DNA from: a virus
IMG/VR virus record: IMGVR_UViG_3300038701_001662
Location: 1 to 28,087 of that record
Strand: one strand, 5' to 3'
Length of the DNA stretch: 28,087 nucleotides
Shown here piece after piece: positions 9,231 to 18,211 of the stretch. The position numbers and the translations under genes are program-made. Below the pieces are notes generated by a model that was not told the DNA's origin, ran no database searches, and worked only from the letters and a program-made list of their open reading frames with translations. Every line of letters starts with the position of its first letter. Positions within the stretch are counted from its first letter, which is position 1.

Positions 9231-12200
9231 TTAATGTTTTGAGAACGGAATAATTGATATGGTATATCGTATTTTTGATTCTGAATGTTGACACCCAACT
9301 TCAATCGTTTTATAGCTCTGGTATTTTCTTTTAGTTCACCTACCATTTCATCTGTGTATTTTTCAAAAGCCAATAAAGTCTCATAATGATTGAGGTTATG
9401 TTTGTCATGCGCTAGGCTCGTCATAATGGATGCTGCAATCATTTGGTTTGAGAATTCCTCTACACTTGGAATTACCTTAGTATGTGGTGCAAGATTTAAG
9501 GTCGCTCTCGTTTTTTGGATGTATGGCTTTTTACCTGGTTCCATTATGACCTCTGGTCTAACTTCTGCTACTTCAGCTAATCCACCTACGTGATCTTCTG
9601 TACCGTATCTATATTTAGGGATTGGCTTGGCTAATACGGCTGCGATTTGCAATGCACCTAATGCACCTGCGGTAATTGCCAAAGGTCCGCCCAATAATGG
9701 CCCTAAACCAACTGGAGGTGGTGCAAGTGCTGCAATAACGGCTTGAGCTGTGGTAACACCTATATTAAATATTGAAAAGGCTTTAGCGAATTTTGCAGCC
9801 TTTATCTGTTCTTGACGTTTCTTTTCTTCTAGTTCTTGACGTTTTAGCTCTCGTTCTTCTTCTAAAGCGGCTCGTTGGCTTTCATCTTCACCTGCTAATT
9901 CTATTTGTCTATCGTAGTATTCTTCTTGTGCATCTATTTGTTCATCGATACCTTGAATATTAGCATCGAAAACCGCACCTACAACATCACCAACAAAAGC
10001 ACTTACTGTAGCAATTTGACCTAAAGTTTCTGCAGCATTTTCAGCTTTTGTTATAAAAACATTAAAGAAATCTTCTATATTTCTTGCATCCAATCCTAAA
10101 CTATCTGCAATGTTCTGAGACGCCTTTGATATAATGTCTTGTTTAAACTCTAATAACGTCTGTAAAACTTCGGCTTCTTTTTCTGCATTTTCTATGCTAT
10201 TATCAGTTTTCTTGTTGGATAAATCAATCTCAGCTGCAGTTAAAGATTCTGTCAACTGCTTTCTAAGTTCTAAGTATTGCTCTTCTTCGGCTATGGAAGT
10301 AAGACCTAGTACCTTTCTTCTAAGGAAAAGCTTGTCTAGGTTCTCGATTTCTATGTTTATGTTATCAATAGCATTCTGTAACTGTTCTTCAGATGCTTCT
10401 CGTCTGATCTGTGCAACCGTTTCTTCATATTGATTTATCCTTTCAATTTTCTGTTTTCCTGAAAGGTTCTCTAGGTCATTTTGTAGTTTTGCTTGTTCTT
10501 GTGCAATTCTTGAGTTAATAGCATCGCTTTCTATTTTTCTTTCTTCCTCTAACCTAGCTTTTGTTTTCTCAAAACTACTTTGTAGTACAGTTTGGGTGTT
10601 GGATGCGCGCTCACGTATCAAAGCATCATAATCATCGGAATAAGCAAGTTCTATTCTTTTGATTTCATCGGCTCGTCCTTTGGCTAGTTTTATGGCACGG
10701 TCTCGCTCTAATTGTAATAACAGAATGGATTTATCGGTATAGTTAACAACTGCTGCTAAACGCCTTGAAGTGGTTTCTTTGTCACTATCCAATATGCGCT
10801 TTTGTGCATCTGCTTGAGATTGTAGGCGTTGTTTGTCTAGGTTGAAGGCGTCTTGTTCTAATAAGTTCTTTCTGTCATTATAAGCTTTGTTTCCACCTAG
10901 AATTGATTCAAGTTCTTTTTCTAAGAGTTTTATTTTTTCCTGAATTATTTTAGCTTCACTTCTTGTTGTGGCTTGGTCTAATCTTTGTTTTTCTTTAGCT
11001 ATTAGTTCATTTAAGTACTTTACGTTTCTTGCCTGTACTTCTTTTTCGTTACCAGCATTTTCTTCTTTTTTTATTTGATTGATATCATCAAGAACATCTG
11101 CGTATCTTTCTGCGAATTGGTTTAATTTTTCTTGAAGGTCAGATGCTTCGTTTCTTAAATCATTGCTTTTGCCTTCAAACCTAACGGATGTTTCCAATGT
11201 TCTACTAACATCTAACAATGCTTTTTGTCTACTGTTTAAAGCATTTACACCTTTGTTTTGAGCTTTTATTAAATCTTCTGTAACACCAACTTCTTCTAAA
11301 GCTAAATCTATAGCCTCTTGAAGTGTTCGTCCATTAGTTAATCTTTCAGCTTCTTCAACCCCTAATGTTTTTGTTAATTTTTCACGTGCTCTATTTTCAG
11401 CTTCAAAAGCTACTCTTAATTTATCGCTAGATTCTTTAGATTTTTCATCTACCTCTTGAGCAAAATCTTGTAGGGCTATTTTGGCAACATAACCTTGGTT
11501 AACTTCTTTAAGCCTGTCCCTAATATCTTCGTTGCTTACCTTTTCTGTATCTAGGTTCTTTAAAAATCCAGGATATTTTTGTTGAAGTGTTTGTATTTTT
11601 TTAGCTCTTTCTTCGTTTGATAGATTGACATCTGTAACTTTTTGGACTAAAATATTGAGTTCGAATTGTTCTTCTTTAACTGCATCAGATAGTCTTTTTG
11701 TAGGTGTTATAGCGTTTAGTACGTTTGCGCCAAAATCATAAATTGCATCACTAGCCTTAGCGACAAATCCTTTTCCTATTTCTAACTGAAAATTCTGGTA
11801 TGCTGCATTGAATCTTTGTTGAGAATTACCTGCTTCATCTAGTATATTTCCAGCTTCTGCAATTTCTCTTTTGGCAATGTTAGCCACTGCCTTAACAAAG
11901 TCTGGTGTTTTTTCGAGTTCGGCATTTAGTTCGGTTGCTGAAATACCAAGGTTGTCGATTCTTAGTTTAGATTCTTTGGATAGACCTTCTACGAGTGAAG
12001 ATTGTAATTGCTCTATACTTTGACCTGTTTGCGCTGCTCTTACTGCTAAAAACTCAAATAAAGTGTCAGATTCTTCTAATGATAGATTAAAGTTATCGAA
12101 ATCTACAAGGGCTTTCTTTATATCTAAATCAGATAACAACCCTCTTGTCGATGCTTTAACACGCTCAAAGGCATCTACACCTGTATCACCTAATCTATCA

Positions 12201-12955
12201 AAGGCAAACTCAACACCTTTGGCTTCAATAGCTAATTGTCTGGCTTCTTTTGCAAAATTAAAAGCTTCACGCAGTCCAAATCCAGCACCTATTAATGGTA
12301 AAAATGATTTGATAGATTTTATTGCACCACCAAATAATCTAGGGTATTTACCGACATCATCTTGCCATTGACCTGTGGCTTTTTTTATAGCTTGTAATTT
12401 CTTTTCGTAAGAAGTATAAGCTTTTGTGCTTTCTCTTAATTCTTTCTGTTCTCTATCCGATAACGAAAAACCTAATGCTTGCTTTGCTTGCAAATCCTGA
12501 ACAGACTTACGAGCTTTGTCACGCTCATTAGTCAACCTACCAATAAAGGTCATATTTCGCTTTATCTCTAAATTTTGAAGTCTCAAGGTTTCCCTTGCTT
12601 CAATATTCTGCTTATTTGTCGTAGTGTTGACGTTCTGTAATTTGTTGGTGGTACGCAATAGACTAGATAATGACTTTTGACGTTCTTCATCTACTTTTGC
12701 TAATGCTTTGCCTTGATCTTCGTATGCTTTTGTGGCAGTTTGGGTAATCTGTATTTGCTTATTTTGGATAGCAACCAATTGTTTGTTATTTGCTACACCT
12801 TGCAATTGCTGGTATAATGTAAATAATTGTTTTGAGGACTTTATAAGTTCGTCATTTTTATCAATGGCAATCTGTAAATTTTTGGCATACTCAGAACCCC
12901 AACTTAAACCCTCGTCGGTTATTAAATCTTTTCTTGTGATGTTTCCTGTTGCCAT
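9224..12955 (-). CDS. tail tape measure protein
   Basis: A 1243-aa protein, the longest in the window. It is dominated by long charged coiled-coil stretches (residues about 30-200 and 440-1060). A short region around residues 205-235 (FGGAIKSIKSFLPLIGAGFG) is amphipathic, and residues about 1085-1140 form a hydrophobic Ala/Gly/Pro-rich segment (APPPVGLGPLLGGPLAITAG). The following segment (YRYGTEDHVGGLAEVAEVRPE) is typical of tape-measure C-termini. The product sets tail length and probably forms the channel for DNA entry. At about 1.5 angstrom per residue the tail would be near 185 nm. The start forms a TAATG overlap with the preceding gene, placing it in one operon. Confidence 0.95.
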   Translation of the reverse strand: MATGNITRKDLITDEGLSWGSEYAKNLQIAIDKNDELIKSSKQLFTLYQQLQGVANNKQLVAIQNKQIQITQTATKAYEDQGKALAKVDEERQKSLSSLLRTTNKLQNVNTTTNKQNIEARETLRLQNLEIKRNMTFIGRLTNERDKARKSVQDLQAKQALGFSLSDREQKELRESTKAYTSYEKKLQAIKKATGQWQDDVGKYPRLFGGAIKSIKSFLPLIGAGFGLREAFNFAKEARQLAIEAKGVEFAFDRLGDTGVDAFERVKASTRGLLSDLDIKKALVDFDNFNLSLEESDTLFEFLAVRAAQTGQSIEQLQSSLVEGLSKESKLRIDNLGISATELNAELEKTPDFVKAVANIAKREIAEAGNILDEAGNSQQRFNAAYQNFQLEIGKGFVAKASDAIYDFGANVLNAITPTKRLSDAVKEEQFELNILVQKVTDVNLSNEERAKKIQTLQQKYPGFLKNLDTEKVSNEDIRDRLKEVNQGYVAKIALQDFAQEVDEKSKESSDKLRVAFEAENRAREKLTKTLGVEEAERLTNGRTLQEAIDLALEEVGVTEDLIKAQNKGVNALNSRQKALLDVSRTLETSVRFEGKSNDLRNEASDLQEKLNQFAERYADVLDDINQIKKEENAGNEKEVQARNVKYLNELIAKEKQRLDQATTRSEAKIIQEKIKLLEKELESILGGNKAYNDRKNLLEQDAFNLDKQRLQSQADAQKRILDSDKETTSRRLAAVVNYTDKSILLLQLERDRAIKLAKGRADEIKRIELAYSDDYDALIRERASNTQTVLQSSFEKTKARLEEERKIESDAINSRIAQEQAKLQNDLENLSGKQKIERINQYEETVAQIRREASEEQLQNAIDNINIEIENLDKLFLRRKVLGLTSIAEEEQYLELRKQLTESLTAAEIDLSNKKTDNSIENAEKEAEVLQTLLEFKQDIISKASQNIADSLGLDARNIEDFFNVFITKAENAAETLGQIATVSAFVGDVVGAVFDANIQGIDEQIDAQEEYYDRQIELAGEDESQRAALEEERELKRQELEEKKRQEQIKAAKFAKAFSIFNIGVTTAQAVIAALAPPPVGLGPLLGGPLAITAGALGALQIAAVLAKPIPKYRYGTEDHVGGLAEVAEVRPEVIMEPGKKPYIQKTRATLNLAPHTKVIPSVEEFSNQMIAASIMTSLAHDKHNLNHYETLLAFEKYTDEMVGELKENTRAIKRLKLGVNIQNQKYDIPYQLFRSQNIKW

Positions 12956-13536
12956 TACTTACGTTTGTTTTTTGCTGCCTGTTGGCGCATTGCTTTCAGT
13001 TTTTCATCAAACACCTTTTTAAGGGCATAGAACTGTGTTACTGTGATGCTGTTGGTGTTGGTGTATTGTAGATTGGTATAACTCGCATAACCTAGTATAA
13101 CTTCGTCCATGCTTGTTGCTTTCTTACCGTTGTGTTTTGGCAATAAGGCTTCGAGTTCTTCAATGAACATTAACAAGGCTTGGCTTTCATTTTTGATAGT
13201 CTCTAAGTCGTTAATGAAATTATCTTCAGATAGTTTAAATCCAAACTCTCTTAATTGGTTTTCGAGGTCTAAATCTCTATCAAACTTCAACGCTTCAATT
13301 GCGAACTGGATGCCATTGTATTGAGTTTTATATTCTTCAATTTCTTTTAAGGTTCTAAAGGTTTTCTGTATTTGGTTTGTTGGGTCTAGTTCCTCAAACT
13401 CGGCTTTGATTTGTTCCCATAACTTAGATACTTTGTTTAAGTCGTTTTTGTCGTCTGTCAATAACGACACGTCACCAGAACTCATAATCTGGTAAAACAG
13501 TTTTAAAGGGATAGTATCTAAGGATGTATAGGTCAT
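12955..13536 (-). CDS. putative tail assembly protein before the tape measure
   Basis: A 193-aa, mostly helical, charged protein ending in a very basic tail (AMRQQAAKNKRK). In siphophages the genes between tail tube and tape measure usually encode the assembly chaperones that coat the tape measure. Size, helical content and position fit this. The ATG overlaps the upstream stop (ATGA) and its TAA overlaps the tape-measure ATG (TAATG). No sequence motif proves the function. Confidence 0.8.
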   Translation of the reverse strand: MTYTSLDTIPLKLFYQIMSSGDVSLLTDDKNDLNKVSKLWEQIKAEFEELDPTNQIQKTFRTLKEIEEYKTQYNGIQFAIEALKFDRDLDLENQLREFGFKLSEDNFINDLETIKNESQALLMFIEELEALLPKHNGKKATSMDEVILGYASYTNLQYTNTNSITVTQFYALKKVFDEKLKAMRQQAAKNKRK

Positions 13537-14009
13537 AGCTTTAGTTCCTTTCGGATATAGTTCTGTAAATAGGGTAGAAGCCTCTCTTGTATTATAAATA
13601 CTTTGTTGACATCTTGAAGTCCAAAAAACGCTTTACTCTTCAATCTTACGTTGTCAAAAATCTCATCGAGCTTTGGATCTGTACTTCCAAATAAGACTTG
13701 ATTGTTTACGACCCTTGCAAAAATTGAAGGCAAAAAGACACCTGTTTGTTTAAAATCGTAAGGCTCACCTTCACGCTTTATAATTGTTCCTTTACCTAAA
13801 AGAGCTTCGTTTGTTGTGATGTATTCGGTAGCCCTTGAGTACGTTCCCAAAGGCTTTCCGAATATATCCTCACTTTCTTTGAATATCTGTTGACGGTTGA
13901 GTTCCGCCATTTCATCTTCAATGGATTTTAGATATTGAAACAGTACATTACTCAGATGCGTTGGCGTTAGCTTCTGAACTCTCTGAAGTTGCTGTTGAAG
14001 TGTTGCCAT
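13533..14009 (-). CDS. putative tail morphogenesis protein
   Basis: A 158-aa protein. The segment about residues 50-60 (FGKPLGTYSRATEY), then GEPYDFKQTGVFLPS and a C-terminal LFGSTDPKLDEIF/FFGL region look like a conserved phage morphogenesis protein of Bacteroidota prophages, possibly analogous to tail-completion or virion-morphogenesis proteins. The first 20 codons overlap the preceding gene in another frame by 62 bases, an unusually long overlap. A later start would lose part of the helical N-terminus, so I keep this ATG. The function is inferred from position. Confidence 0.78.
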   Translation of the reverse strand: MATLQQQLQRVQKLTPTHLSNVLFQYLKSIEDEMAELNRQQIFKESEDIFGKPLGTYSRATEYITTNEALLGKGTIIKREGEPYDFKQTGVFLPSIFARVVNNQVLFGSTDPKLDEIFDNVRLKSKAFFGLQDVNKVFIIQERLLPYLQNYIRKELKL

Positions 14010-14184
14010 TGATTTCTTTTTGTAATGCTGTTTTCTGTTTCTTCGTAATATCCTTACCTGTTAAAGCTTTGTATGCTTCCTCTAGTTCGTCTAATGGGAT
14101 GATATGTGAATGTGACTTCTTGAACTCATCCCATTTAGGACTGTAACTATCGCTGAAAGACACATTTTTATATACTTTTCCCAT
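13948..14184 (-). CDS. small tail-region protein with low-complexity C-terminus
   Basis: A 78-aa protein. Residues 1-58 look folded and lysine-rich (WDEFKKSHSHIIPLDELEEAY, written as seen to residue 39), and the last 20 residues are a Ser/Thr/Ala/Asn/Glu tail. That tail is encoded by the same DNA as the N-terminus of the next gene, which may explain its bias. It starts 2 bases after the tail-tube stop. It could be a short chaperone; a programmed frameshift into the 158-aa gene is not supported by any slippery site I can see. Confidence 0.72.
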   Translation of the reverse strand: MGKVYKNVSFSDSYSPKWDEFKKSHSHIIPLDELEEAYKALTGKDITKKQKTALQKEINGNTSTATSESSEANANASE

Positions 14185-14186
14185 GA

Positions 14187-15065
14187 TTAACTAACTGTGA
14201 ATGATACGGCTTCTTCGGTTTCAAACATTGCTAAGGTCTGTGTTACAACGTTAGTTGCAATAGTACCTGTTGCCAAGTCAGTGTCTACGAACGTGTAAAG
14301 ATTAGCATCGTCACCTGAACCAGCACTTACACTATCTGGTGTTTGGGCTGTTCCGTTTGCTAATAGCACTTTAAAGTCGTCAATATCCATACCTGTCAAC
14401 GGCTTGTTATCACAACCGTAAGTCGCTCTAACAACTAAAGACGTTGCTGAAGGTGTACCCACAACTGTTAAGGTTGCTGGATAGATACCTTTGTACTTTA
14501 AGACGTTAAAGTCTGGCGTAACTACAGCACCGTTATTAGATAGTTCGTTAGGGTCTGCATAAACAAACTCTACGACACAGTTTTGAGGGTCGCCCTCAAT
14601 TACTGGCTCGTTTACGATACCTACCAAGAAGTTGCTTAACTCTTGACCTTTGATTGTACCGTCCGATTGCTCTACACCTTTAATCTGACCATCTTCAGTA
14701 AACTCATATACTCTCGTATATTCGCTTTCTTCGTAAGTTTTTAGAGCACCGTGAGAACAATAGCCCAATAAGTGGGTTACACGTAAGCCTTTACGCGCTT
14801 CTTTGGTTTCGATTCGGCTAATTCTACCTTCGTAGTATGTTGGCTCAACATTGGCAAGTTCTGACTTGTCAACGCTGTACATAACTACGATATCCTTAGC
14901 TTCCTTTGCAGTATCCCATGCTGTTTTGCTTCTAAAAGCGGAAGCATCTGGAAACGACTGACTTTCCTTTGCCAAGGCATAAGCAACCGTTGGTTTAGTA
15001 AGGCACTGTTTGTCAGCACCTGTTAGCTTTTTGGTACTTGTAGTACCGCATTTATCGTTTATCAT
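14187..15065 (-). CDS. major tail tube protein with C-terminal Ig-like domain (predicted)
   Basis: A 292-aa protein between the connector genes and the tail-assembly/tape-measure genes, the usual place for the tail tube. Residues 1-200 are beta-rich with a central LRVTHLLGYCSHGALKTYEE segment. The last 90 residues (ATSLVVRATYGCDNKPLTGM, then VLLANG and a final strand) look like an added Ig-like decoration domain, known from several siphophage tube proteins. Several cysteines are present. Confidence in tail-tube role is moderate because it is inferred from order and architecture. Confidence 0.8.
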   Translation of the reverse strand: MINDKCGTTSTKKLTGADKQCLTKPTVAYALAKESQSFPDASAFRSKTAWDTAKEAKDIVVMYSVDKSELANVEPTYYEGRISRIETKEARKGLRVTHLLGYCSHGALKTYEESEYTRVYEFTEDGQIKGVEQSDGTIKGQELSNFLVGIVNEPVIEGDPQNCVVEFVYADPNELSNNGAVVTPDFNVLKYKGIYPATLTVVGTPSATSLVVRATYGCDNKPLTGMDIDDFKVLLANGTAQTPDSVSAGSGDDANLYTFVDTDLATGTIATNVVTQTLAMFETEEAVSFTVS

Positions 15066-15077
15066 CGTATGTGATTT

Positions 15078-15575
15078 TTAATAATTAATTGTTTTTGTAC
15101 TACAACTTGAGTTTATCTCTACATCTCTACCGAACACAATAGCATCCCATATATCTAAATTAGATTTATCTTCTGCTACGTTGGTGTAATTGTAATGTCT
15201 TGCAAATGTGTTTTGTTCCTGGTTTAAAAATCGAACAAATCCGCATTGCTGTAATGCTGTGATAACATAATCGTAAAGTGGGTCTAGCACGTAATTGAAA
15301 TTACTTTCAATACGCTTTCTATTTTCCATTTCTGTTATCGTTTTTGTTGCAAGTATGAACTTTAAACGTGTTTTAAACAAAGGCTCTTTTCCTTTGAGAT
15401 TAATAGGTGTTTCTAGCCAAATCAAAGGGTACTTCACTTTATTTACGGCCATAAAACGGATACAATCGGCTTCTGTACCAAAATCATACTTAGATGATAT
15501 GGCGTTTCCGTCCATATCTGCGATATTTGGTATAGTATCAAAAACCTCAATAAATCTGTTTTCTAACTGTATCAT
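15078..15575 (-). CDS. predicted tail terminator / head-tail joining protein
   Basis: A 165-aa alpha/beta protein. It contains a segment YPLIWLETPINLKGKEPLF, a helix with ENRKRIESNFNYVLDPLYDY, and a C-terminal FGRDVEINSSC. In this gene position (after the connector, before the tail tube) siphophages encode the stopper or tail terminator. The segments fit proteins annotated as such in Bacteroidota prophages, but this is by pattern and order only. The start overlaps the upstream stop by 4 bases. Confidence 0.75.
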   Translation of the reverse strand: MIQLENRFIEVFDTIPNIADMDGNAISSKYDFGTEADCIRFMAVNKVKYPLIWLETPINLKGKEPLFKTRLKFILATKTITEMENRKRIESNFNYVLDPLYDYVITALQQCGFVRFLNQEQNTFARHYNYTNVAEDKSNLDIWDAIVFGRDVEINSSCSTKTINY

Positions 15576-16210
15576 ATACTAAAGATGTTGACCTTCTTAA
15601 AGTCCTTTGGCATCCAGTTAGGATACGTGTTAGGGCTTTCTTCGTTCTTATCGTTTATAAATTCATAGAGACTACGTACACCTGTACCGATTTCATCACT
15701 ATACCCATTGCAAAAGTTACCTACTACTGCATCTACAAAATCATTATAGGCTTCCGTAAACTTGTAAGCAGGGTTTGCCCTTGTTGCGCCTTTGGCTTGT
15801 GGATTGCTTAAACCTACACCTAAGTGTTTGCTTGTTTCCTTTTTTAGCCATTGGCAGTAAACGTAATTTGTAATAAAACTGCGTTTTACAGTTTCATCGG
15901 TAAAGATGATACCACGCCAAACAACGTCTACACCATTTTTAGTGTAGGTTGTTCCATTTAGCAAATCTTTCCATTTCTGGTCTGCACTGCTTTTGATTGT
16001 GTGCAACTTAGTCTGAGCATCATAATCAAACTGATCCATAAATGCTTTTTTAAGCGAGTACCCTAATGTTTTGGTTAGGATGTCTGGCTCATATCGCATT
16101 ATAGAACTATCCGCTTCAGATTTGTTCCCAACCAATGAAGCGTTGGGAACGTCATCTGAAACAAATGGCAGTTCGGTATTGAGTATGAAATAATCTCTTG
16201 TTGTAATCAT
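15572..16210 (-). CDS. predicted head-tail connector (adaptor) protein
   Basis: A 212-aa, mainly helical protein beginning MITTRDYFILNTELPF. Its middle part resembles the adaptor proteins that follow the capsid gene in Bacteroidota phages: a YEPDILTKTLGYSLKKAF helix, a YVYCQWLKKETSKHLGVGLS segment and a NPAYKFTEAYNDFVDAV helix. It would form the ring under the portal. It lies 2 bases after the 62-aa gene and overlaps the next gene by 4 bases. Confidence 0.78.
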   Translation of the reverse strand: MITTRDYFILNTELPFVSDDVPNASLVGNKSEADSSIMRYEPDILTKTLGYSLKKAFMDQFDYDAQTKLHTIKSSADQKWKDLLNGTTYTKNGVDVVWRGIIFTDETVKRSFITNYVYCQWLKKETSKHLGVGLSNPQAKGATRANPAYKFTEAYNDFVDAVVGNFCNGYSDEIGTGVRSLYEFINDKNEESPNTYPNWMPKDFKKVNIFSI

Positions 16211-16212
16211 TG

Positions 16213-16401
16213 TTATGCCTTATTTGGCTTTTTGTCGTCACCAGCTTTATTAGCTTTTTTCGCTTCCTTAACTTCTGTAGCATATTTCTTTGAAACAAGA
16301 ACTTTACCGCAGTCGTCTGATACTTCTTCTACATGATCCACAGGTAATTTAGATGGACCAACCTCAGTCACCTTAATCGGCTTTGTGATTTTTACCTTCA
16401 T
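16213..16401 (-). CDS. small head protein downstream of the capsid gene
   Basis: A 62-aa protein: a short beta region (MKVKITKPIKVTEVGPSKL, then VSDDCGKVLVSKKYATEV) followed by a lysine/alanine-rich tail. Short proteins with the pattern 'S-D-D-x-x-K-x-L-V-x-K-x-Y-A-x-E-V' often follow the major capsid gene in phages and may act at the head surface or neck. It has 2-base gaps to both neighbours, so it belongs to the head operon. The function is unproven. Confidence 0.75.
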   Translation of the reverse strand: MKVKITKPIKVTEVGPSKLPVDHVEEVSDDCGKVLVSKKYATEVKEAKKANKAGDDKKPNKA

Positions 16402-16403
16402 AA

Positions 16404-18209
16404 TTAATCTGCGTTATCGGTATCAATTAAAGTTTGAAGTGCTGCAAGGTTTTCAATAGATGCTTCACCTGCTATCGTAGCTTTGTACTCAGCTAAGTTT
16501 GCTTCTAATGCACCTGTAACACCAGCGTTAACCAATGTTGCAATAGTTAATTCAGAAGCATCATCACTTGTTGCATAACCTTGAACTCTAGCTAAAGACT
16601 GACCAGCAGTTTCTTTTAGAATTGTGATAGCTTCTGCAATGTTGGTAACGTAAATCGCTGATTTCTTAGCTTTCTGTCCATAAGCACCTCTCATGTCCAT
16701 CACGAAAGAAACTTTACGCTTTTTAAGATCGTCAGCATTGTAACCAAAAGCAGTCTCGATATCTTGACGTAAACCGATACGCTCTAAACCTGAGTTACAC
16801 ACTAATAATGAACCTTCTGGGATTTTAGTAGTCTGACCTTTCATCATTCCTTTAGCACCTACGATTTCACCAATAGCATTTACCGCTAAACGGTTATCTT
16901 TTATTGAGTTTTCGTTAGCATCTTTTAAATCCTCAAGCTCATCTTCTTGGCGTGGGTTCATAATGAACATGTCCGTGTTCCAATCGTTTAATCTCGCTTG
17001 TAATTTAGCCTTACCTATTACTGAAACAATGTTCGCTTTAGGACTTTGACCTGTAAACAATAACGGATTAAACGTATCACAAGAATGTGTTGTATTAAAA
17101 GCACCCCAAGGACTAGCAGAGTTATCACCATCTGCTGTAAAGATGTTTTCGTCTAATACAGTTTTGATGTTACTTGCTAACTGGTTTACTAACTCGTCCA
17201 TCACTTCAGCAGAATCTCTAAGTAAAGACTTACCTATTGTTGCAGTTGCACTAAAGTCAAATACTTTGAAGTCTTTATCGTTTAGCTCAATTCTACTATC
17301 CGCAGATGGTGCTGCACCTTCAGCAACTAATTCACCGTTAGCTTCAAGGTTTTCATATACTAACAAATTCATTAAAGAACCGCTAATGTTTTGAACCGTG
17401 AATAAATCTATCGCATGGTCGTTAGCTGTTAATGGTGGTGCAATACTACCTATTGATGTTCTGTTGATACCTTGACCTGATACCGCTTGTGTACCAGTGC
17501 CACCAATGAACATATTTTCACCAGCTTTACGCACTAAATGCTTCGTAGATAATCGGCGAACGTCTTTAACTTGTGTTACAGCACTTTCACCAATGGTTTG
17601 ATTGCTCTTTAAGTTAATAGGACGAATTTTAACACCGTTTTCTTCGATTTCTTCACCTAATAAACCAGATTTTTCAAAGAAATCTTCAACGATTGAACGG
17701 ATGATCCCTTTGTTTACTTTTCCTTCTGGTGTAATGATGCCTTGATCTTGAAGTTTCTTAAGCTCGATACCTTGAGTTTTTAATTTTTCTTCGTAGTCAT
17801 CTAATAGGTCTTGATTTTTCTTTACAGCTGTCTTTAAAGTTTGAATTTCTTGAGAATCGAAACCTTCTAGTTTTTTCTCGAAATCACCTAATTTACTTTT
17901 TAAAGATTCTTCTGAAATCAATCCTTTTTTAGCATCATCAATCATCTGTTTGAATTCTTTTCTCAATGATTCTTTTTGATACTCAGCCTTATCAGCGAAA
18001 TATTGCGCTTGTTCTTCATCTGAAAGTTTAGCGATTTCATCTACTGATAACTCTTTAAAAGTTCCTTCTTTAATACTTCCCCAAATTGGAACCAAGGAAG
18101 CGATACTCATAGCACCACCAGCTAGTGGGTCTAATAATGCAAATGTTAATGCCACCGCAAAAAGCAGGCATAAAAACAATACTGTTTTGTTTTTAAAAAT
18201 GTTTTTCAT
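16404..18209 (-). CDS. major capsid protein precursor (HK97 fold) with N-terminal membrane segment
   Basis: A 601-aa precursor. Residues 8-27 are a strongly hydrophobic stretch (VLFLCLLFAVALTFALL) after KNIFKNK, like a signal anchor. Residues about 55-185 are a charged coiled coil, which fits an internal scaffolding (delta) domain removed by the prohead protease encoded just upstream. Residues about 215-540 are the HK97-type shell domain, with the E-loop/P-domain region around AAPSADSRIELNDKDFKVFD and a late FVMDMRGAYGQKA segment. Residues about 546-601 form an extra C-terminal domain (LTIATLVNAGVTGALEANLA) not needed for the fold. An ATG at 18110 would remove the hydrophobic segment, but the first ATG has the tight 2-base spacing to the upstream stop seen across this operon. 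Confidence 0.93.
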   Translation of the reverse strand: MKNIFKNKTVLFLCLLFAVALTFALLDPLAGGAMSIASLVPIWGSIKEGTFKELSVDEIAKLSDEEQAQYFADKAEYQKESLRKEFKQMIDDAKKGLISEESLKSKLGDFEKKLEGFDSQEIQTLKTAVKKNQDLLDDYEEKLKTQGIELKKLQDQGIITPEGKVNKGIIRSIVEDFFEKSGLLGEEIEENGVKIRPINLKSNQTIGESAVTQVKDVRRLSTKHLVRKAGENMFIGGTGTQAVSGQGINRTSIGSIAPPLTANDHAIDLFTVQNISGSLMNLLVYENLEANGELVAEGAAPSADSRIELNDKDFKVFDFSATATIGKSLLRDSAEVMDELVNQLASNIKTVLDENIFTADGDNSASPWGAFNTTHSCDTFNPLLFTGQSPKANIVSVIGKAKLQARLNDWNTDMFIMNPRQEDELEDLKDANENSIKDNRLAVNAIGEIVGAKGMMKGQTTKIPEGSLLVCNSGLERIGLRQDIETAFGYNADDLKKRKVSFVMDMRGAYGQKAKKSAIYVTNIAEAITILKETAGQSLARVQGYATSDDASELTIATLVNAGVTGALEANLAEYKATIAGEASIENLAALQTLIDTDNAD

Positions 18210-18211
18210 TT

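Noticed and set aside
10134-10433. Plus-strand ORFs opposite the tape measure, portal and other genes (for example 99 aa here)
   Set aside because: They lie antisense to well-supported genes, are Ser/Cys/Phe-rich mirror readings of coiled-coil codons, and have no start context or operon structure.
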